64,000 nucleotides of DNA from Promineifilum sp. (GCA_017983515.1 JAGOBF010000014.1:33303-97302); one strand, 5' to 3'; shown: positions 28,945-37,771, counted from the first letter of the stretch. Notes: generated by a model from the letters alone, not told the origin. Made by a program: numbers and translations.

Positions 28945-28973
28945 TGGCAAGCGGCGGCGAACGCAGCTAAAAT
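28945..28973 (+). promoter_or_regulatory. Possible promoter of the PP2C/FHA operon
   Basis: TGGCAA (28945-28950), 17 bases, TAAAAT (28968-28973). The -35 is weak. It is the best candidate in the 28688-29081 gap, which otherwise contains only the repeat element. Confidence 0.35.
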
Positions 28974-29081
28974 GCGCTCTGAATTACCCGGCTACCGGCC
29001 GCTGCGCGGCGTGGTCGTCGAGCTGACTATTCTATTGTCATTAACCCTGGAGCGGCCCATCCCTGATGCGATGGGGACATT

Positions 29082-30050
29082 ATGAGTGAGATGATCTGCC
29101 CCAACTGCTACCGATTGAATCGTCAGGGAGCCAGATTTTGCGCGTTCTGCGGCCGTGCGCTGGCCCTGCCGTCCACCGACGACGGCGACGAATCGCCGAC
29201 GCGGCCGAACGATCCGGCGGCCGTCGAGGCCGAGCACTCGGCTGATGCCCGGACTGAAGCCGCGTCGCGCAGCCTGGATTTTCATATCGGCCGCCGCACC
29301 GATATCGGCCGGCGGCGCGAGGTCAACGAGGATAGCTTGCTGGCGTTCGATTTATTCTGGGCCAACCGGTCGCTGGGCTATCCGGCCGGGCTGTTCGTGG
29401 TGGCCGATGGCATGGGCGGACACAAGGGCGGCGAGATCGCCAGCGGCATGCTGGTTCGTTCACTGGCCCGGCAGGCGGTCGATGAATGGCTGCCCGGCCT
29501 GATCGATGCGCCGGACGAGCCGGCCGCCTGGCGAGATTGGCTCGTGGGGGCCATCCAACAGGCCAATGCGGAGATATTTGAATGGTCGCGCCAGGCCGGC
29601 TACGAAATGGGCACGACGGTCGTGGCCGCTCTCGTGGTTGGTGACCAGGCCTATATCGCCCACGTCGGCGACAGCCGCGCCTATCGGGTCAATGCCGGCG
29701 GTATCGAGCGGCTGACGGTTGACCACTCCCTAGTCGAGAGCCTGGTCTCCACCCACCAGATCAGCCCCGAGGAAGCGCGCCATCATCCGCAAGCGAACGT
29801 GATCTATCGCACGATCGGCGACCATCCCCAGGTGGTTGTCGATCTGCAGGCGCTGCGTCTGCTGCCCGCTGATCGTCTGCTGCTTTGTTCCGACGGCCTG
29901 AGCGGGATGTTGACCGACGCGATGATCCGGGACGAGATCATGGCCGCGGACACGCCCCAGAGCGCCTGCGCCAGTCTGATCGACGCGGCCAATGAGGCCG
30001 GCGGCGAGGACAATTGCAGCGTGATTCTCATCGAACTGAAATCTACATGA
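29082..30050 (+). CDS. Zinc-ribbon PP2C-type serine/threonine phosphatase
   Basis: A 322-residue cytosolic protein. Residues 1-25 form a zinc ribbon (CPNC-x14-CAFC) and residues 70-320 a PP2C phosphatase with the metal-binding motifs NEDSLL, ADGMGGHKGGE, GDSRAY, SDGLSGML and GGEDNCSVI, all acidic ligands present. It should dephosphorylate Ser/Thr targets with Mn2+ or Mg2+. The linker is acidic and low in complexity. It starts a cluster with two FHA proteins and another zinc-ribbon protein; no Ser/Thr kinase gene is within the window, so the opposing kinase must be elsewhere. Confidence 0.93.
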   Translation: MSEMICPNCYRLNRQGARFCAFCGRALALPSTDDGDESPTRPNDPAAVEAEHSADARTEAASRSLDFHIGRRTDIGRRREVNEDSLLAFDLFWANRSLGYPAGLFVVADGMGGHKGGEIASGMLVRSLARQAVDEWLPGLIDAPDEPAAWRDWLVGAIQQANAEIFEWSRQAGYEMGTTVVAALVVGDQAYIAHVGDSRAYRVNAGGIERLTVDHSLVESLVSTHQISPEEARHHPQANVIYRTIGDHPQVVVDLQALRLLPADRLLLCSDGLSGMLTDAMIRDEIMAADTPQSACASLIDAANEAGGEDNCSVILIELKST

Positions 30051-30088
30051 GCTACGACGGCCAAACAGCGGCTAATGTGCAGAGTACG

Positions 30089-30094
30089 GTATAA
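30089..30094 (+). promoter_or_regulatory. -10 box upstream of the zinc-ribbon FHA gene
   Basis: A perfect TATAAT in the 86-base gap after the phosphatase gene; no good -35 is visible. It suggests the FHA gene can be transcribed separately. Confidence 0.4.
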
Positions 30095-30136
30095 TGGCGA
30101 GCATCGTCTCCGGGCCATGAACCTGGAAGGATAGAT

Positions 30137-30691
30137 ATGAGCGAGTTAATCTGCACTAATTGTGGCGCGTCGGCCCCGGAGGGCGCAGCCTTCTGTGACA
30201 ACTGCGGCGCGGCCCTGCCGGCCGGCGTTTGCCCCAATTGCCAAGCCCCCGTTCGGCCGGATGCCCACTTCTGTGACAACTGCGGCCAGCCGTTGCGCGA
30301 GCAGCCGGCCACCGTCGTGGTAACCTACGATGACCTTGCGCCGGACGCGGAAGCCGCGACGGAGACGTCTGCTCGTCTGTTGGTCTTGCCGGCCGGCCAC
30401 GTGTTGCCCCTGGCGCCGGAACAGGATAGTTATGTGATCGGCCGTGTTGACCCCGCCAGCGGCAGCTATCCCGAAGTCGATCTCGTGCCCTTTGGCGGCG
30501 AAGAAGGCGGCGTATCGCGCCGTCATGCCCAGATCACGCGCCGCGCCGATCGATACTTCATCGAGGACCTCAATTCGGTCAATTACACCTTCGTCAACAA
30601 GCACAAGATCGTCGTCGGTAGCGTCCATCCCTTGCAGGGTGGTGATGAAATTCGACTCGGCCGCGTGCTTTTGCGCTTCGAGGCCGGCTGA
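30137..30691 (+). CDS. Double zinc-ribbon FHA-domain protein
   Basis: A 184-residue protein. Two consecutive zinc ribbons (CTNC/CDNC and CPNC/CDNC) fill residues 1-50, and an FHA phosphothreonine-binding domain fills residues 75-184 with YVIGR, GVSRRHAQI and EDLNSVNYTFVN, the residues that contact the phosphopeptide. Expected to read phosphorylation made by a Ser/Thr kinase and reversed by the neighbouring PP2C. GGAAGGA precedes the ATG. Zinc ribbons of this kind are common N-terminal additions on regulatory proteins of Chloroflexota; their partner is not known. Confidence 0.92.
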   Translation: MSELICTNCGASAPEGAAFCDNCGAALPAGVCPNCQAPVRPDAHFCDNCGQPLREQPATVVVTYDDLAPDAEAATETSARLLVLPAGHVLPLAPEQDSYVIGRVDPASGSYPEVDLVPFGGEEGGVSRRHAQITRRADRYFIEDLNSVNYTFVNKHKIVVGSVHPLQGGDEIRLGRVLLRFEAG

Positions 30692-30734
30692 TTGACGCCG
30701 ACCCCTGTGCCGGCCCGGTGATTGGAGAAGGCTG

Positions 30735-31874
30735 ATGGAACCTGTCTATTGCCCCAATGGACACCCCAACCGGCCCGGCACGCGCATTTGCATGGTGTGC
30801 CGGGCGCTTCTGCCCCCGTCGACGCCGGTCGTTGCGCCGCGCCAGCCGCCGAGTCAGGACGCGCCGCCGAGCGCCACGGCCCTGGCTTCTCTTCCCGCCC
30901 AGCCGTCCGAAGAGATCCCCCCGTCGCTTGAAGAAAAGCCCCCGGCAAAGAAGAGCCGCATCTGGCTTTGGCTTCTGTCGCTGCTGTTGTTCATGCTGCT
31001 GTGCGCGGCGGCCGTCTGGTCGCTCTTTTACCCCGTCTCCCAAATCACTGGCGTCTCCAGCGAGCAGGCAGCGGTCGTGGTCGAGACCGTCTCCGTCCCC
31101 ATCGTCGTGGCGGCCACATCCGCGCCGACCGCCACCCAGGAGGCCGCCCCCACCGACGCTCCCTCGTCCACCGCGCCGGCTGTCGCCAGCGCCGTCTCGC
31201 CCACGGCCGTGGCCACCATCACGCCCTTGCCGACGATTGTCGGGATCGTGGTCACCCCGACCATCGCCTTTGGCCCGGACGCCAACTTCATCCAGAATGG
31301 CCTGTTTGCCGATGACTGGAGCAACGGCTGGACGCGCGAGACTTCCGGCGGGATGAACGCCATCGAAATGCGCCCCGCGCCCGCTGAGCCGGGCGGGCAG
31401 GTGGTGCATCTGGAAGGTGTCGGGCCGGGCATGGTGCGCCTGGGGCAGCGGGTTGTCCTCACCTACCCGGTCGAAAGCCTGATCTTTCGCGGCCGCTTCC
31501 GCCTGGCCGGCGTGTCCGACGGCCAAACGGAGGGCCGCAGCGCGCTCATCCTGCGTTATGAGGATGCCGTCGGCGAGCCCATTGGCGCGACCGTGTGGCT
31601 CGACGATTCGGCCGATTCCACACGCTTGTGGGGCGTCCCGCCCTTGCCGCCGTTCGGCCCCAATGTGAGCGCGCATGACGTCGATGAGACGTGGCAATCC
31701 GTCGAGTTGCCCCTGGGTCAGGAATTCGCGGAGGCGCTGCCCGACCTGAACATGCTCGAAGTGCGGCAAGTGACGATATTCCTGGTCGTCCTGGGCAGCG
31801 AGGAGTGCGCGCCGGCCGGTTGCGCGACGCTGCTGGAGGTCGCCGACCTTTCATTGACGGCCGAAGGGCCATAG
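30735..31874 (+). CDS. Zinc-ribbon membrane protein with extracytoplasmic domain
   Basis: Of 379 residues, the first 22 hold a zinc-ribbon motif (CPNGH and CMVC), a Pro-rich linker follows to about residue 75, a single transmembrane helix spans about 78-98, then a Thr/Ala/Pro-rich stalk to about 170. The C-terminal 200 residues resemble a carbohydrate-binding or jelly-roll domain (NGLFADDWSNGWTRE start, DSADSTRLWG centre, EVADLSL end). The topology puts the ribbon inside and the sandwich outside, as for a sensor or anchor. It lies between the two FHA genes in one operon. No exact family recognised. Confidence 0.75.
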   Translation: MEPVYCPNGHPNRPGTRICMVCRALLPPSTPVVAPRQPPSQDAPPSATALASLPAQPSEEIPPSLEEKPPAKKSRIWLWLLSLLLFMLLCAAAVWSLFYPVSQITGVSSEQAAVVVETVSVPIVVAATSAPTATQEAAPTDAPSSTAPAVASAVSPTAVATITPLPTIVGIVVTPTIAFGPDANFIQNGLFADDWSNGWTRETSGGMNAIEMRPAPAEPGGQVVHLEGVGPGMVRLGQRVVLTYPVESLIFRGRFRLAGVSDGQTEGRSALILRYEDAVGEPIGATVWLDDSADSTRLWGVPPLPPFGPNVSAHDVDETWQSVELPLGQEFAEALPDLNMLEVRQVTIFLVVLGSEECAPAGCATLLEVADLSLTAEGP

Positions 31875-31904
31875 ACACGATAGACCCCGGGAGAAAATGT
31901 CGCC

Positions 31905-32732
31905 ATGCGCTATGCGATTAGACGTGTAAGTCCAATGGGAGCCTTGCTCTACGGCTTGTTGCTGGGTCTGGGCGGATGGCTGATTCCCGGCGCTTTGCTG
32001 GGCTGGCTGGTTCGCGCCGTGGTGCTCGGCGCCCGCAGCTGGCTGGGCGGGCTGCAACTGTTCATTCCTTTGCCTTTGGAACAGGGGATTACGCTCGATC
32101 TTGGCTCCGTCCCGGCGCTCGCCACCATTCAGACGCGGCTGACGGCGCTGGCGGGGCAGGAGTTGACGCTGGTGCTGGCCGTGGCGCTGGGCACGGCCGC
32201 CGCGGGCATGCTGCTGACCGGCCTGACGGCTTTTCTGGCAGCCATATTTTATAATTTGTTTGCCAGTGTCTTTGGCGGGCTCGAGATGAAGCTGGAGGCG
32301 TTGGACGTTGCCGAGCCTCGCGCCGTGCCGCCGAGCGCGGTGCCGGCCGCTCGCCAACCCGCGCCCGCCCCTGTGCCGGTGGCTGCGCCCCGGCCGCGCC
32401 CCGAGCCTTTCGTGCCGCCCGTCCCGGTGCCGGCGGCCTGGTTAACTTCGCCGGGCGGGGAGCGCCGCTTGCTGCGAGACAACGTGACCCGTGTCGGCAG
32501 CGCACCGGAAAACGACATCGTCTTACCCGGCCTGGCGGCGCAACATGCCGAGATCCGGCGTGAGAGCGGCCGTTACCTCATCTACGATCTGGGCAGCCGC
32601 CGCACGTGGGTCAATGACGACCAGGTTGCCGCCGTCCACATGCTCAAGGACGGCTTTCGGCTGCAACTGGGCCAGACTGAGTTCATTGTCCATATTCAGG
32701 CCAACCAACAGGGGACGAAGGAAGCAGCATGA
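31905..32732 (+). CDS. Membrane-anchored FHA-domain protein
   Basis: A 275-residue protein with two or three hydrophobic helices (about 10-45 and 90-125), an amphipathic connector, a Pro/Ala-rich linker (about 135-180) and a C-terminal FHA domain (about 185-270) with TRVGSAPENDIVLPGLAAQHAEIRRE and LGSRRTWVN. The usual S of the SxxH motif reads AAQHAEI here, an altered phosphate-contact region. It would report phosphorylated partners at the membrane. Its last bases overlap the next start by four (ATGA). Confidence 0.88.
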   Translation: MRYAIRRVSPMGALLYGLLLGLGGWLIPGALLGWLVRAVVLGARSWLGGLQLFIPLPLEQGITLDLGSVPALATIQTRLTALAGQELTLVLAVALGTAAAGMLLTGLTAFLAAIFYNLFASVFGGLEMKLEALDVAEPRAVPPSAVPAARQPAPAPVPVAAPRPRPEPFVPPVPVPAAWLTSPGGERRLLRDNVTRVGSAPENDIVLPGLAAQHAEIRRESGRYLIYDLGSRRTWVNDDQVAAVHMLKDGFRLQLGQTEFIVHIQANQQGTKEAA

Positions 32733-33562
32733 TTACCGAGACGATATGGCAACTCTACCCGATGCCCGCGCGCGAGGTCACCCTCAAGGGACTGTATCTG
32801 CGGCACGAGTTGCGGCGGATCAGCCAGGAGTCGGGCCGGCCATTTGTCTACACCAATTATGTCACCAGCATCGACGGCCGCATTGCCATTCCCCGCTCGG
32901 AAGGCCGCGGTATGACCGTGCCCAAGGCCACGGCAAACGACCGCGATTGGCGACTGTTCCAGGAGCTGGCCGTTCAGTCAGATATCATCATCAGCAGCGG
33001 CCGCTATCTGCGCGACTACGCCGAGGGTAAGACGCAAGAAATTTTGAGCGTTTATGACGATCCCCGTTACGAAGATTTGGGTCGCTGGCGCGCCGAGCGC
33101 GGCCTGCCCGACCATCCCGACCTGGCTATCGTCAGCGGCAGCCTCGATTTTCCCATCCCCGCCTTCCTGGTCCAATCGGGCCGCCAGGTGTTCATCCTGA
33201 CCCACCCCAAGTCCGACAAGGAGCGCCGGCGCAAGCTGGAAGACGAAGGGGCGCAAGTCATCGTGACCGGCGAGGAAGACGTGTCCGGCCGGCAATCCAT
33301 CGACGCCCTGGGCGAGCGAGGTTACCGGACGATCTACATGGCGACCGGACCGTCCGTTCACCATCTGCTGCTGGCCGATAACGCCCTCGACCGGCTCTAT
33401 ACCACGGTTGCCCACCGCCTGCTGGGTGGCGAGCCGTTCAGCAGCCTGGTGGAAGGCGATTTGCTGCGCCCGGCCGTCGGTATGCGCCTGCACGCCCACT
33501 ACTTCGATCCCCACGCGCTGGACGGGCTGGGGCAGCAGTTCGTCTGTTACGAACGTGAATGA
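32729..33562 (+). CDS. RibD C-terminal domain / dihydrofolate reductase-fold protein
   Basis: A 277-residue protein whose core from residue 38 reads RPFVYTNYVTSIDGRIAIP, as in RibD reductases and bacterial deaminase-reductase relatives, with SDIIISSGRYLRDYAE in the middle and YMATGPSVHHLLL and YTTVAHRLLGG near the end. It should bind NADPH and may reduce a riboflavin or folate intermediate; no deaminase domain is fused and no other rib genes are near. Overlaps both neighbours by four bases (ATGA), so it is strictly coupled between the FHA protein and the TSUP transporter. Confidence 0.85.
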   Translation: MITETIWQLYPMPAREVTLKGLYLRHELRRISQESGRPFVYTNYVTSIDGRIAIPRSEGRGMTVPKATANDRDWRLFQELAVQSDIIISSGRYLRDYAEGKTQEILSVYDDPRYEDLGRWRAERGLPDHPDLAIVSGSLDFPIPAFLVQSGRQVFILTHPKSDKERRRKLEDEGAQVIVTGEEDVSGRQSIDALGERGYRTIYMATGPSVHHLLLADNALDRLYTTVAHRLLGGEPFSSLVEGDLLRPAVGMRLHAHYFDPHALDGLGQQFVCYERE

Positions 33563-34263
33563 TCGTCGGACTGATCGTCTTTGTGGCGGCGATGGTCCAG
33601 GGACTGCTGGGGTTCGGCGGCGCGCTGATCGCCATGCCGCTGCTGGTCATGATCATCGGCATCCAGACCGCCACGCCCGCATATGCCCTGCTGGGGGCGA
33701 TCTCAACCTTGCTCAACACCATTCGCTTGCGCCGGCACACGACACCGGGCGATCTGGCGCGGCTGGTGTTGCCGGCGCTGGCCGGCATCCCGTTGGGCAT
33801 CCTGTTGCTCTCGCGCGTCGATCCGACCTATGTTACCGCCACGCTGGGCATCATCCTGATCGCCTATGCTTTGTATAATTTGCGGGGCTGGGGTGTGCCG
33901 CCCCTGGCTCACCCGGCCTGGGCGGTTCTGGCGGGCTTCAGCTCGGGCGTGCTCAGCGGGGCCTTCAACGCCGGCGGCCCGCCGGTGATCATCTACGCTT
34001 CGGCGCGCTCGTGGTCGGCCGATCGCTTCCGGGGCAACTTGCAAACCTACTTCCTGCTGGTCAGTATCTTCTTGCTGATCGGTCACGCGCTGAGCGGCCA
34101 TTTCACGGCCGACATCGGCCGGATGGTGTTGTGGGCCGCGCCCGCGCTGGTCGTGGGGCAGATGGTGGGCGCGCGCCTGTGCCGCTACGTGGAAGGCGAA
34201 CGCTTTCGCAAGCTGGTGCTGTGGGTGCTGCTCCTGCTGGGCTTGCAGTTGCTATTCGGCTAG
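33559..34263 (+). CDS. TSUP (TauE/SafE) family membrane transporter
   Basis: A 234-residue protein with seven or eight transmembrane helices. The first contains MVQGLLGFGGALIAMPLL, the family motif, and the second repeat half carries GFSSGVLSGAFNAGGPPVI. TSUP proteins export or import small anions such as sulfite, sulfoacetate or taurine. The start overlaps the RibD-like gene by four bases, and the C-terminus overlaps the convergent PfkB gene by 12. Substrate cannot be assigned. Confidence 0.92.
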   Translation: MIVGLIVFVAAMVQGLLGFGGALIAMPLLVMIIGIQTATPAYALLGAISTLLNTIRLRRHTTPGDLARLVLPALAGIPLGILLLSRVDPTYVTATLGIILIAYALYNLRGWGVPPLAHPAWAVLAGFSSGVLSGAFNAGGPPVIIYASARSWSADRFRGNLQTYFLLVSIFLLIGHALSGHFTADIGRMVLWAAPALVVGQMVGARLCRYVEGERFRKLVLWVLLLLGLQLLFG

Positions 34264-35226
34264 CGTGCCCTGCTTGGCGGCCGTCGCCGGTTCCAGGACG
34301 ACGCTGGAACCAAAGCGGCGCAACATGGTGTTTACCTCACCGATCGTCGGCATGTTGTGGCCGGTGCCCAGCTTCAACACTTTGGCCGCGCCGGTCGCAT
34401 TGCCCAAATCCCCCAGCGCCTCCAGATTGAACTCGTTGAGATAGCCGTACATGACGGCCGCGGCCAGGCTGTCCCCCGCGCCGGTGGCGTCGAGCGCCAT
34501 GACCGGCAGGCCAGGGGCGATGTGGAGGTCTTCCTCTGTCAGCAGAAAACAGCCGGCCATGCCGCGCTTGATGACGACCAGCCGGCTGCCGCGGCCCAAC
34601 AGAACGCGGGCCGAGTTAACCGGGTCGGCTTCGCCCGATAGCCGTCGCGCCTCTTCCTCCGTCGCCAGCAGCACCGTCGATAGCCCGGCGGCTTCCGTGT
34701 GCCAGCTGTTGTCGATCTTGGGGTTGCCCGGCCCCGGATCGAAGAATGTGGGGACGCCGGCGGCGTGGGCTTCGCGCAGCGCCTCCAGGATGATAATCGT
34801 CTCGCCCGGCTGATCCACCCAACCGTCGGCATAGAGCGCCTGGGCGGTGGCGATGAACGGCCGCCATTTGTCGGGCAGGGTCATGACCTGCAACGTGCCG
34901 GGAAAGCCCAGGTAGGCCGGCTCGCCCTGGTCGTCGACCAGCACATTGGCGACCGGCGTGCGGGCTTCGGGGGTCACGATCACGTGGGAAACGTCCACGC
35001 CTTCGGCCACCAGCCCTTCGAGCACGATCTCGCCGAAGAGGTCCTGACCGACTTCGCCCAGGGCGCAGACGGACAGGCCCAGATGCGAGGCCATGATGGC
35101 CACATTACATGCCCCGCCCGGCCCCAGACCCAAATAGGAGACGCGCTGCAAGTCCTTGGGCTGAATCTGTAATTTTTCGATGCGAATGGCATAGTCCGCC
35201 AGAATGTCGCCGAGGATGATGACCAT
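34252..35226 (-). CDS. PfkB-family carbohydrate/nucleoside kinase
   Basis: A ribokinase-fold enzyme of 324 residues that should phosphorylate a sugar or nucleoside hydroxyl. The N-terminal GGACNVA (PfkB signature 1) and the C-terminal DATGAGDSLAAAV with catalytic Asp in GAGD are intact. It reads in the direction of the ECF transporter genes and starts 75 bases after ecfA2, but has its own promoter (35260-35287) and the CGGAG ribosome-binding site. The neighbourhood hints that the substrate might be imported by the ECF system, for example a nucleoside or a vitamin precursor; this is inference. Confidence 0.9.
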   Translation of the reverse strand: MVIILGDILADYAIRIEKLQIQPKDLQRVSYLGLGPGGACNVAIMASHLGLSVCALGEVGQDLFGEIVLEGLVAEGVDVSHVIVTPEARTPVANVLVDDQGEPAYLGFPGTLQVMTLPDKWRPFIATAQALYADGWVDQPGETIIILEALREAHAAGVPTFFDPGPGNPKIDNSWHTEAAGLSTVLLATEEEARRLSGEADPVNSARVLLGRGSRLVVIKRGMAGCFLLTEEDLHIAPGLPVMALDATGAGDSLAAAVMYGYLNEFNLEALGDLGNATGAAKVLKLGTGHNMPTIGEVNTMLRRFGSSVVLEPATAAKQGTLAE

Positions 35227-35259
35227 GAAAGCTCCGTGCTGTGCGTGACGATTTGGCCG

Positions 35260-35287
35260 ATTATAGAGTGGAATTATCGAGAGTCCA
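35260..35287 (-). promoter_or_regulatory. Promoter of the PfkB kinase gene
   Basis: On the minus strand TGGACT (35287-35282), 16 bases and consensus TATAAT (35265-35260), about 27 bases of leader before the ribosome-binding site. Confidence 0.6.
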
Positions 35288-35301
35288 TGATTGCCGCCCG
35301 G

Positions 35302-36123
35302 TTAAGAATGGCTCCCCGGTTCGTTACCCCGCCCCCAGGCCCGGACGAACTCGTCGACGGTCAGGGGCGCGGCGGACAAACCGATGGCTTGCGCCAGGCG
35401 AATGAGCTGCGGCGGCTCGACGTTGGTTGTCGCCAGCAAGTCGGCTCGCGCCAGGACGTCGCCGGCCGGCCCGTCGGCCAGGACACGGCCGTCGGCCATG
35501 ACCACGACGCGCTCGAAGTGGGCGGCACAGAAGTCGATGTCGTGGGTAATGATGATGACGGTGCGGCGCTCGGCCTTGAGGCTTTCGATGATCCCACCGA
35601 TGAGGGCCACGCCGCGGGCATCCTGTCCCATCGTCGGCTCATCAAAAATGACGATCGGCGTGCGCATGGCCAGGACGGAGGCCAGCGTTACCAGCTTGCG
35701 TTGCGGCGCGGTCAGGTCGTAGGGGTGCGTGCCGGCCTTGTCCGCCAGGCCGACCATCTCCAGCGCGGCCGCGACATTGGCCAGCGCTTCGGCCGCCGGC
35801 TGGCCCAACTTGCGCGGCCCAAAAGCGACCTCGTCCCCTACACTCCGTTCGATGATTTGATCATCCGGGTTTTGGAAGACGAAACCGACGCGCGCCGCCA
35901 TTTGAGCGACGGTGTGCTCGCGGGTGTTCCACTCACCGACGAGAACCCGCCCATGCGTCGGCTTGAGCAAGCCGTTGATGTGCTTGACCAGGGTCGTCTT
36001 GCCCGCGCCGTTCTGGCCGATGATGGCCACCGCCTCGCCCGGCTCGACACGCAACGAGACGTCGCGCAGCGCCTCGGCCCCGGTGGGGTAGGTGAAGCTG
36101 ACGTTTTCGATGGCCAGGTTCAT
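35302..36123 (-). CDS. ecfA2: ECF transporter ATPase A' with degenerate signature motif
   Basis: A 273-residue energy-coupling ATPase. Walker A GQNGAGKTT (residues 36-44), Q-loop FVFQNPDDQI, Walker B PIVIFDEPTMGQD and switch His ITHDIDF are intact, but the ABC signature LSGGQ is replaced by LTAPQ (137-141). In an A/A' heterodimer this would make one of the two nucleotide sites imperfect. The ATG at 36123 overlaps the stop of the preceding ATPase gene by four bases, giving an N-terminus in line with the family. It works with EcfA1 and EcfT at the inner membrane to drive the S component. Confidence 0.92.
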   Translation of the reverse strand: MNLAIENVSFTYPTGAEALRDVSLRVEPGEAVAIIGQNGAGKTTLVKHINGLLKPTHGRVLVGEWNTREHTVAQMAARVGFVFQNPDDQIIERSVGDEVAFGPRKLGQPAAEALANVAAALEMVGLADKAGTHPYDLTAPQRKLVTLASVLAMRTPIVIFDEPTMGQDARGVALIGGIIESLKAERRTVIIITHDIDFCAAHFERVVVMADGRVLADGPAGDVLARADLLATTNVEPPQLIRLAQAIGLSAAPLTVDEFVRAWGRGNEPGSHS

Positions 36124-36980
36124 CGGAAGAACTCCAGCGCTTGCTCCAGGGTGACCGGCAGCGCGGCCGTGGCCGGCCGCCACCCCGCGGCCTGCGCGGC
36201 GCGCGCCACCTGCGTATAACGCGTCGGTTCCAGACCGTACTGTTGCAGGGTGGGCGAAGCCAGGATTTCGCCCGGCGGCCCATCGGCCACGAGCCGTCCT
36301 TCGTGGAGCACCAGCACGCGATCGGCGAAGGCGGCGACCCACTCCAGCTTTTGCTCGGCCAAAAAGACGGTCGCCTCATCGGTGGCCGCCAGATCGCGCA
36401 GCACGGTAAATACTTCCTTTGAGCCGATAGGGTCGAGCTGGGAAGTCGGTTCGTCGAGGACGATCACTTTGGGTCGCATGACCAGGACGGAGGCGATGGC
36501 CAGCCGCTGCTGCTGGCCGCCCGATAGAGCGAACGGCGAACGGTCGCCCAAACCATCCAACCCGGCAAAGGTCAACATGGCGTCGATACGCGTTTCCATT
36601 TCGGCCGGCGGCACAGCCATGTTCTCCAGGCCGAAGGCGACCTCTTCGCGCACGGTGAATCGAGCGCCGGTGATCTGGTTGAACGGGTTGGAGAAGACCA
36701 GACCGACCGTGCCGGCCAGTTGGGCCAGCGTCGTCGTGGCGATGTCGATGCCGGCTACCTCCACCTCCCCGGTCAGGGTGCCGCGGAAGAAATGGGGCAC
36801 GAAACCGGCCAGCGCCGAGCAGAGCGTCGACTTGCCCGCGCCGTTGGCCCCGATGACGGCGCAGAATTGGCCGGCGGGAATCTCCAGCGACAGGTCGCTC
36901 AGCGCGGCGGCCGTGGCCCGCGGATAGGAGTAGGTGACGTTCTGTAGCCGGATCACGCGGCAAATCTCGGAGCCAGCCAT
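36120..36980 (-). CDS. ecfA1: ECF transporter ATPase A
   Basis: This 286-residue ABC ATPase has all canonical motifs: Walker A GANGAGKST (44-52), the ECF Q-loop LVFSNPFNQITG, signature ALSGGQQQR, Walker B VIVLDEPTSQLD and a Glu/Gln switch region AEQKLEW. The last differs from the usual EHD/EHR histidine, a substitution common in ECF ATPases of the CbiO type. The ATG start overlaps ecfT by 28 bases; a GTG at 36956 overlapping the ecfT stop by four bases is an alternative start. Partner of the degenerate ecfA2. Confidence 0.92.
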   Translation of the reverse strand: MAGSEICRVIRLQNVTYSYPRATAAALSDLSLEIPAGQFCAVIGANGAGKSTLCSALAGFVPHFFRGTLTGEVEVAGIDIATTTLAQLAGTVGLVFSNPFNQITGARFTVREEVAFGLENMAVPPAEMETRIDAMLTFAGLDGLGDRSPFALSGGQQQRLAIASVLVMRPKVIVLDEPTSQLDPIGSKEVFTVLRDLAATDEATVFLAEQKLEWVAAFADRVLVLHEGRLVADGPPGEILASPTLQQYGLEPTRYTQVARAAQAAGWRPATAALPVTLEQALEFFR

Positions 36981-37750
36981 ATATAGAAGCGCCAGATGAT
37001 GGCGCCCAGTGAGACCAGCAGCAGCAGCCAGCGGACGACACGCTGCGCGGGCGTATCATGCAGGGTGAGTAGGCTGGTCTTGGGGCCGGCGCGGCCGAAA
37101 GCGCGGACTTCCAGGGCGATGGCCCGTTCCTCAATATCGACGATGCTGCCCAGCAGCAAGGGCTGGATGAGCGGCAGCAGCGCACGAATACGCATCATCA
37201 GGCTGCCCTCGGTCTCCAGCCCGCGCGATCGTTGCGCATCGAGGATGGTGTTGGCCTTCTGCTGGAAGCGGGGAATGACCTGGAGCGTGCTCAAGATGAC
37301 GTAGGAGATGCTGTTGGGTAATCCTTTCTGGCTGAGCGAAAGCATCAGCTCGTCGGAGCGAGTCGTATAATTTAGAAGCAAGAAGCCACTGACAGCGATG
37401 ATGATCCGACCTGTCGCCCGGATAGCAAACAGGATCCCCTCTTCTTTCAGGGAAAGGGGCCCTATTTGCTGGAGCACCGTCCCACCCGTCCAGAACAGAC
37501 CCTGCACGATAAATAAGGATATCGCGAAGGGGAGGGTCGTTAGTATCGTGCTGCGAATGAGAGTGGGCAACACGCGGGCGAACAGCGCAAGCGGGACGAT
37601 GCCTATCAGGAACACGAAATAGGGCGACCAGACGCCAGGTATTAACCAACCCAGGAGCAGGCAGGTCAAAACATAGGCTAGTTTGGTGAGTGGATGGAGC
37701 CGATGTATTGCCGTTTGGCGGATAACATACAGACCATACCTGCCGCTCAT
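36953..37750 (-). CDS. ecfT: ECF transporter transmembrane component T
   Basis: A 265-residue membrane protein with four or five transmembrane helices (about 20-75, 105-125 and 235-255) and the two cytoplasmic coupling helices that bear the family motifs: GLPNSISYVILSTLQVIPRF and DAQRSRGLE, the Arg-rich ARG-type motif, plus AIALEVRAFG. These dock onto EcfA and EcfA'. It follows the S component by 21 bases. Base composition is slightly AT-richer in the 5' half than in neighbouring genes. Confidence 0.93.
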   Translation of the reverse strand: MSGRYGLYVIRQTAIHRLHPLTKLAYVLTCLLLGWLIPGVWSPYFVFLIGIVPLALFARVLPTLIRSTILTTLPFAISLFIVQGLFWTGGTVLQQIGPLSLKEEGILFAIRATGRIIIAVSGFLLLNYTTRSDELMLSLSQKGLPNSISYVILSTLQVIPRFQQKANTILDAQRSRGLETEGSLMMRIRALLPLIQPLLLGSIVDIEERAIALEVRAFGRAGPKTSLLTLHDTPAQRVVRWLLLLVSLGAIIWRFYIWLAPRFAA

Positions 37751-37771
37751 GAAATTATCCCGAATCTCTGA

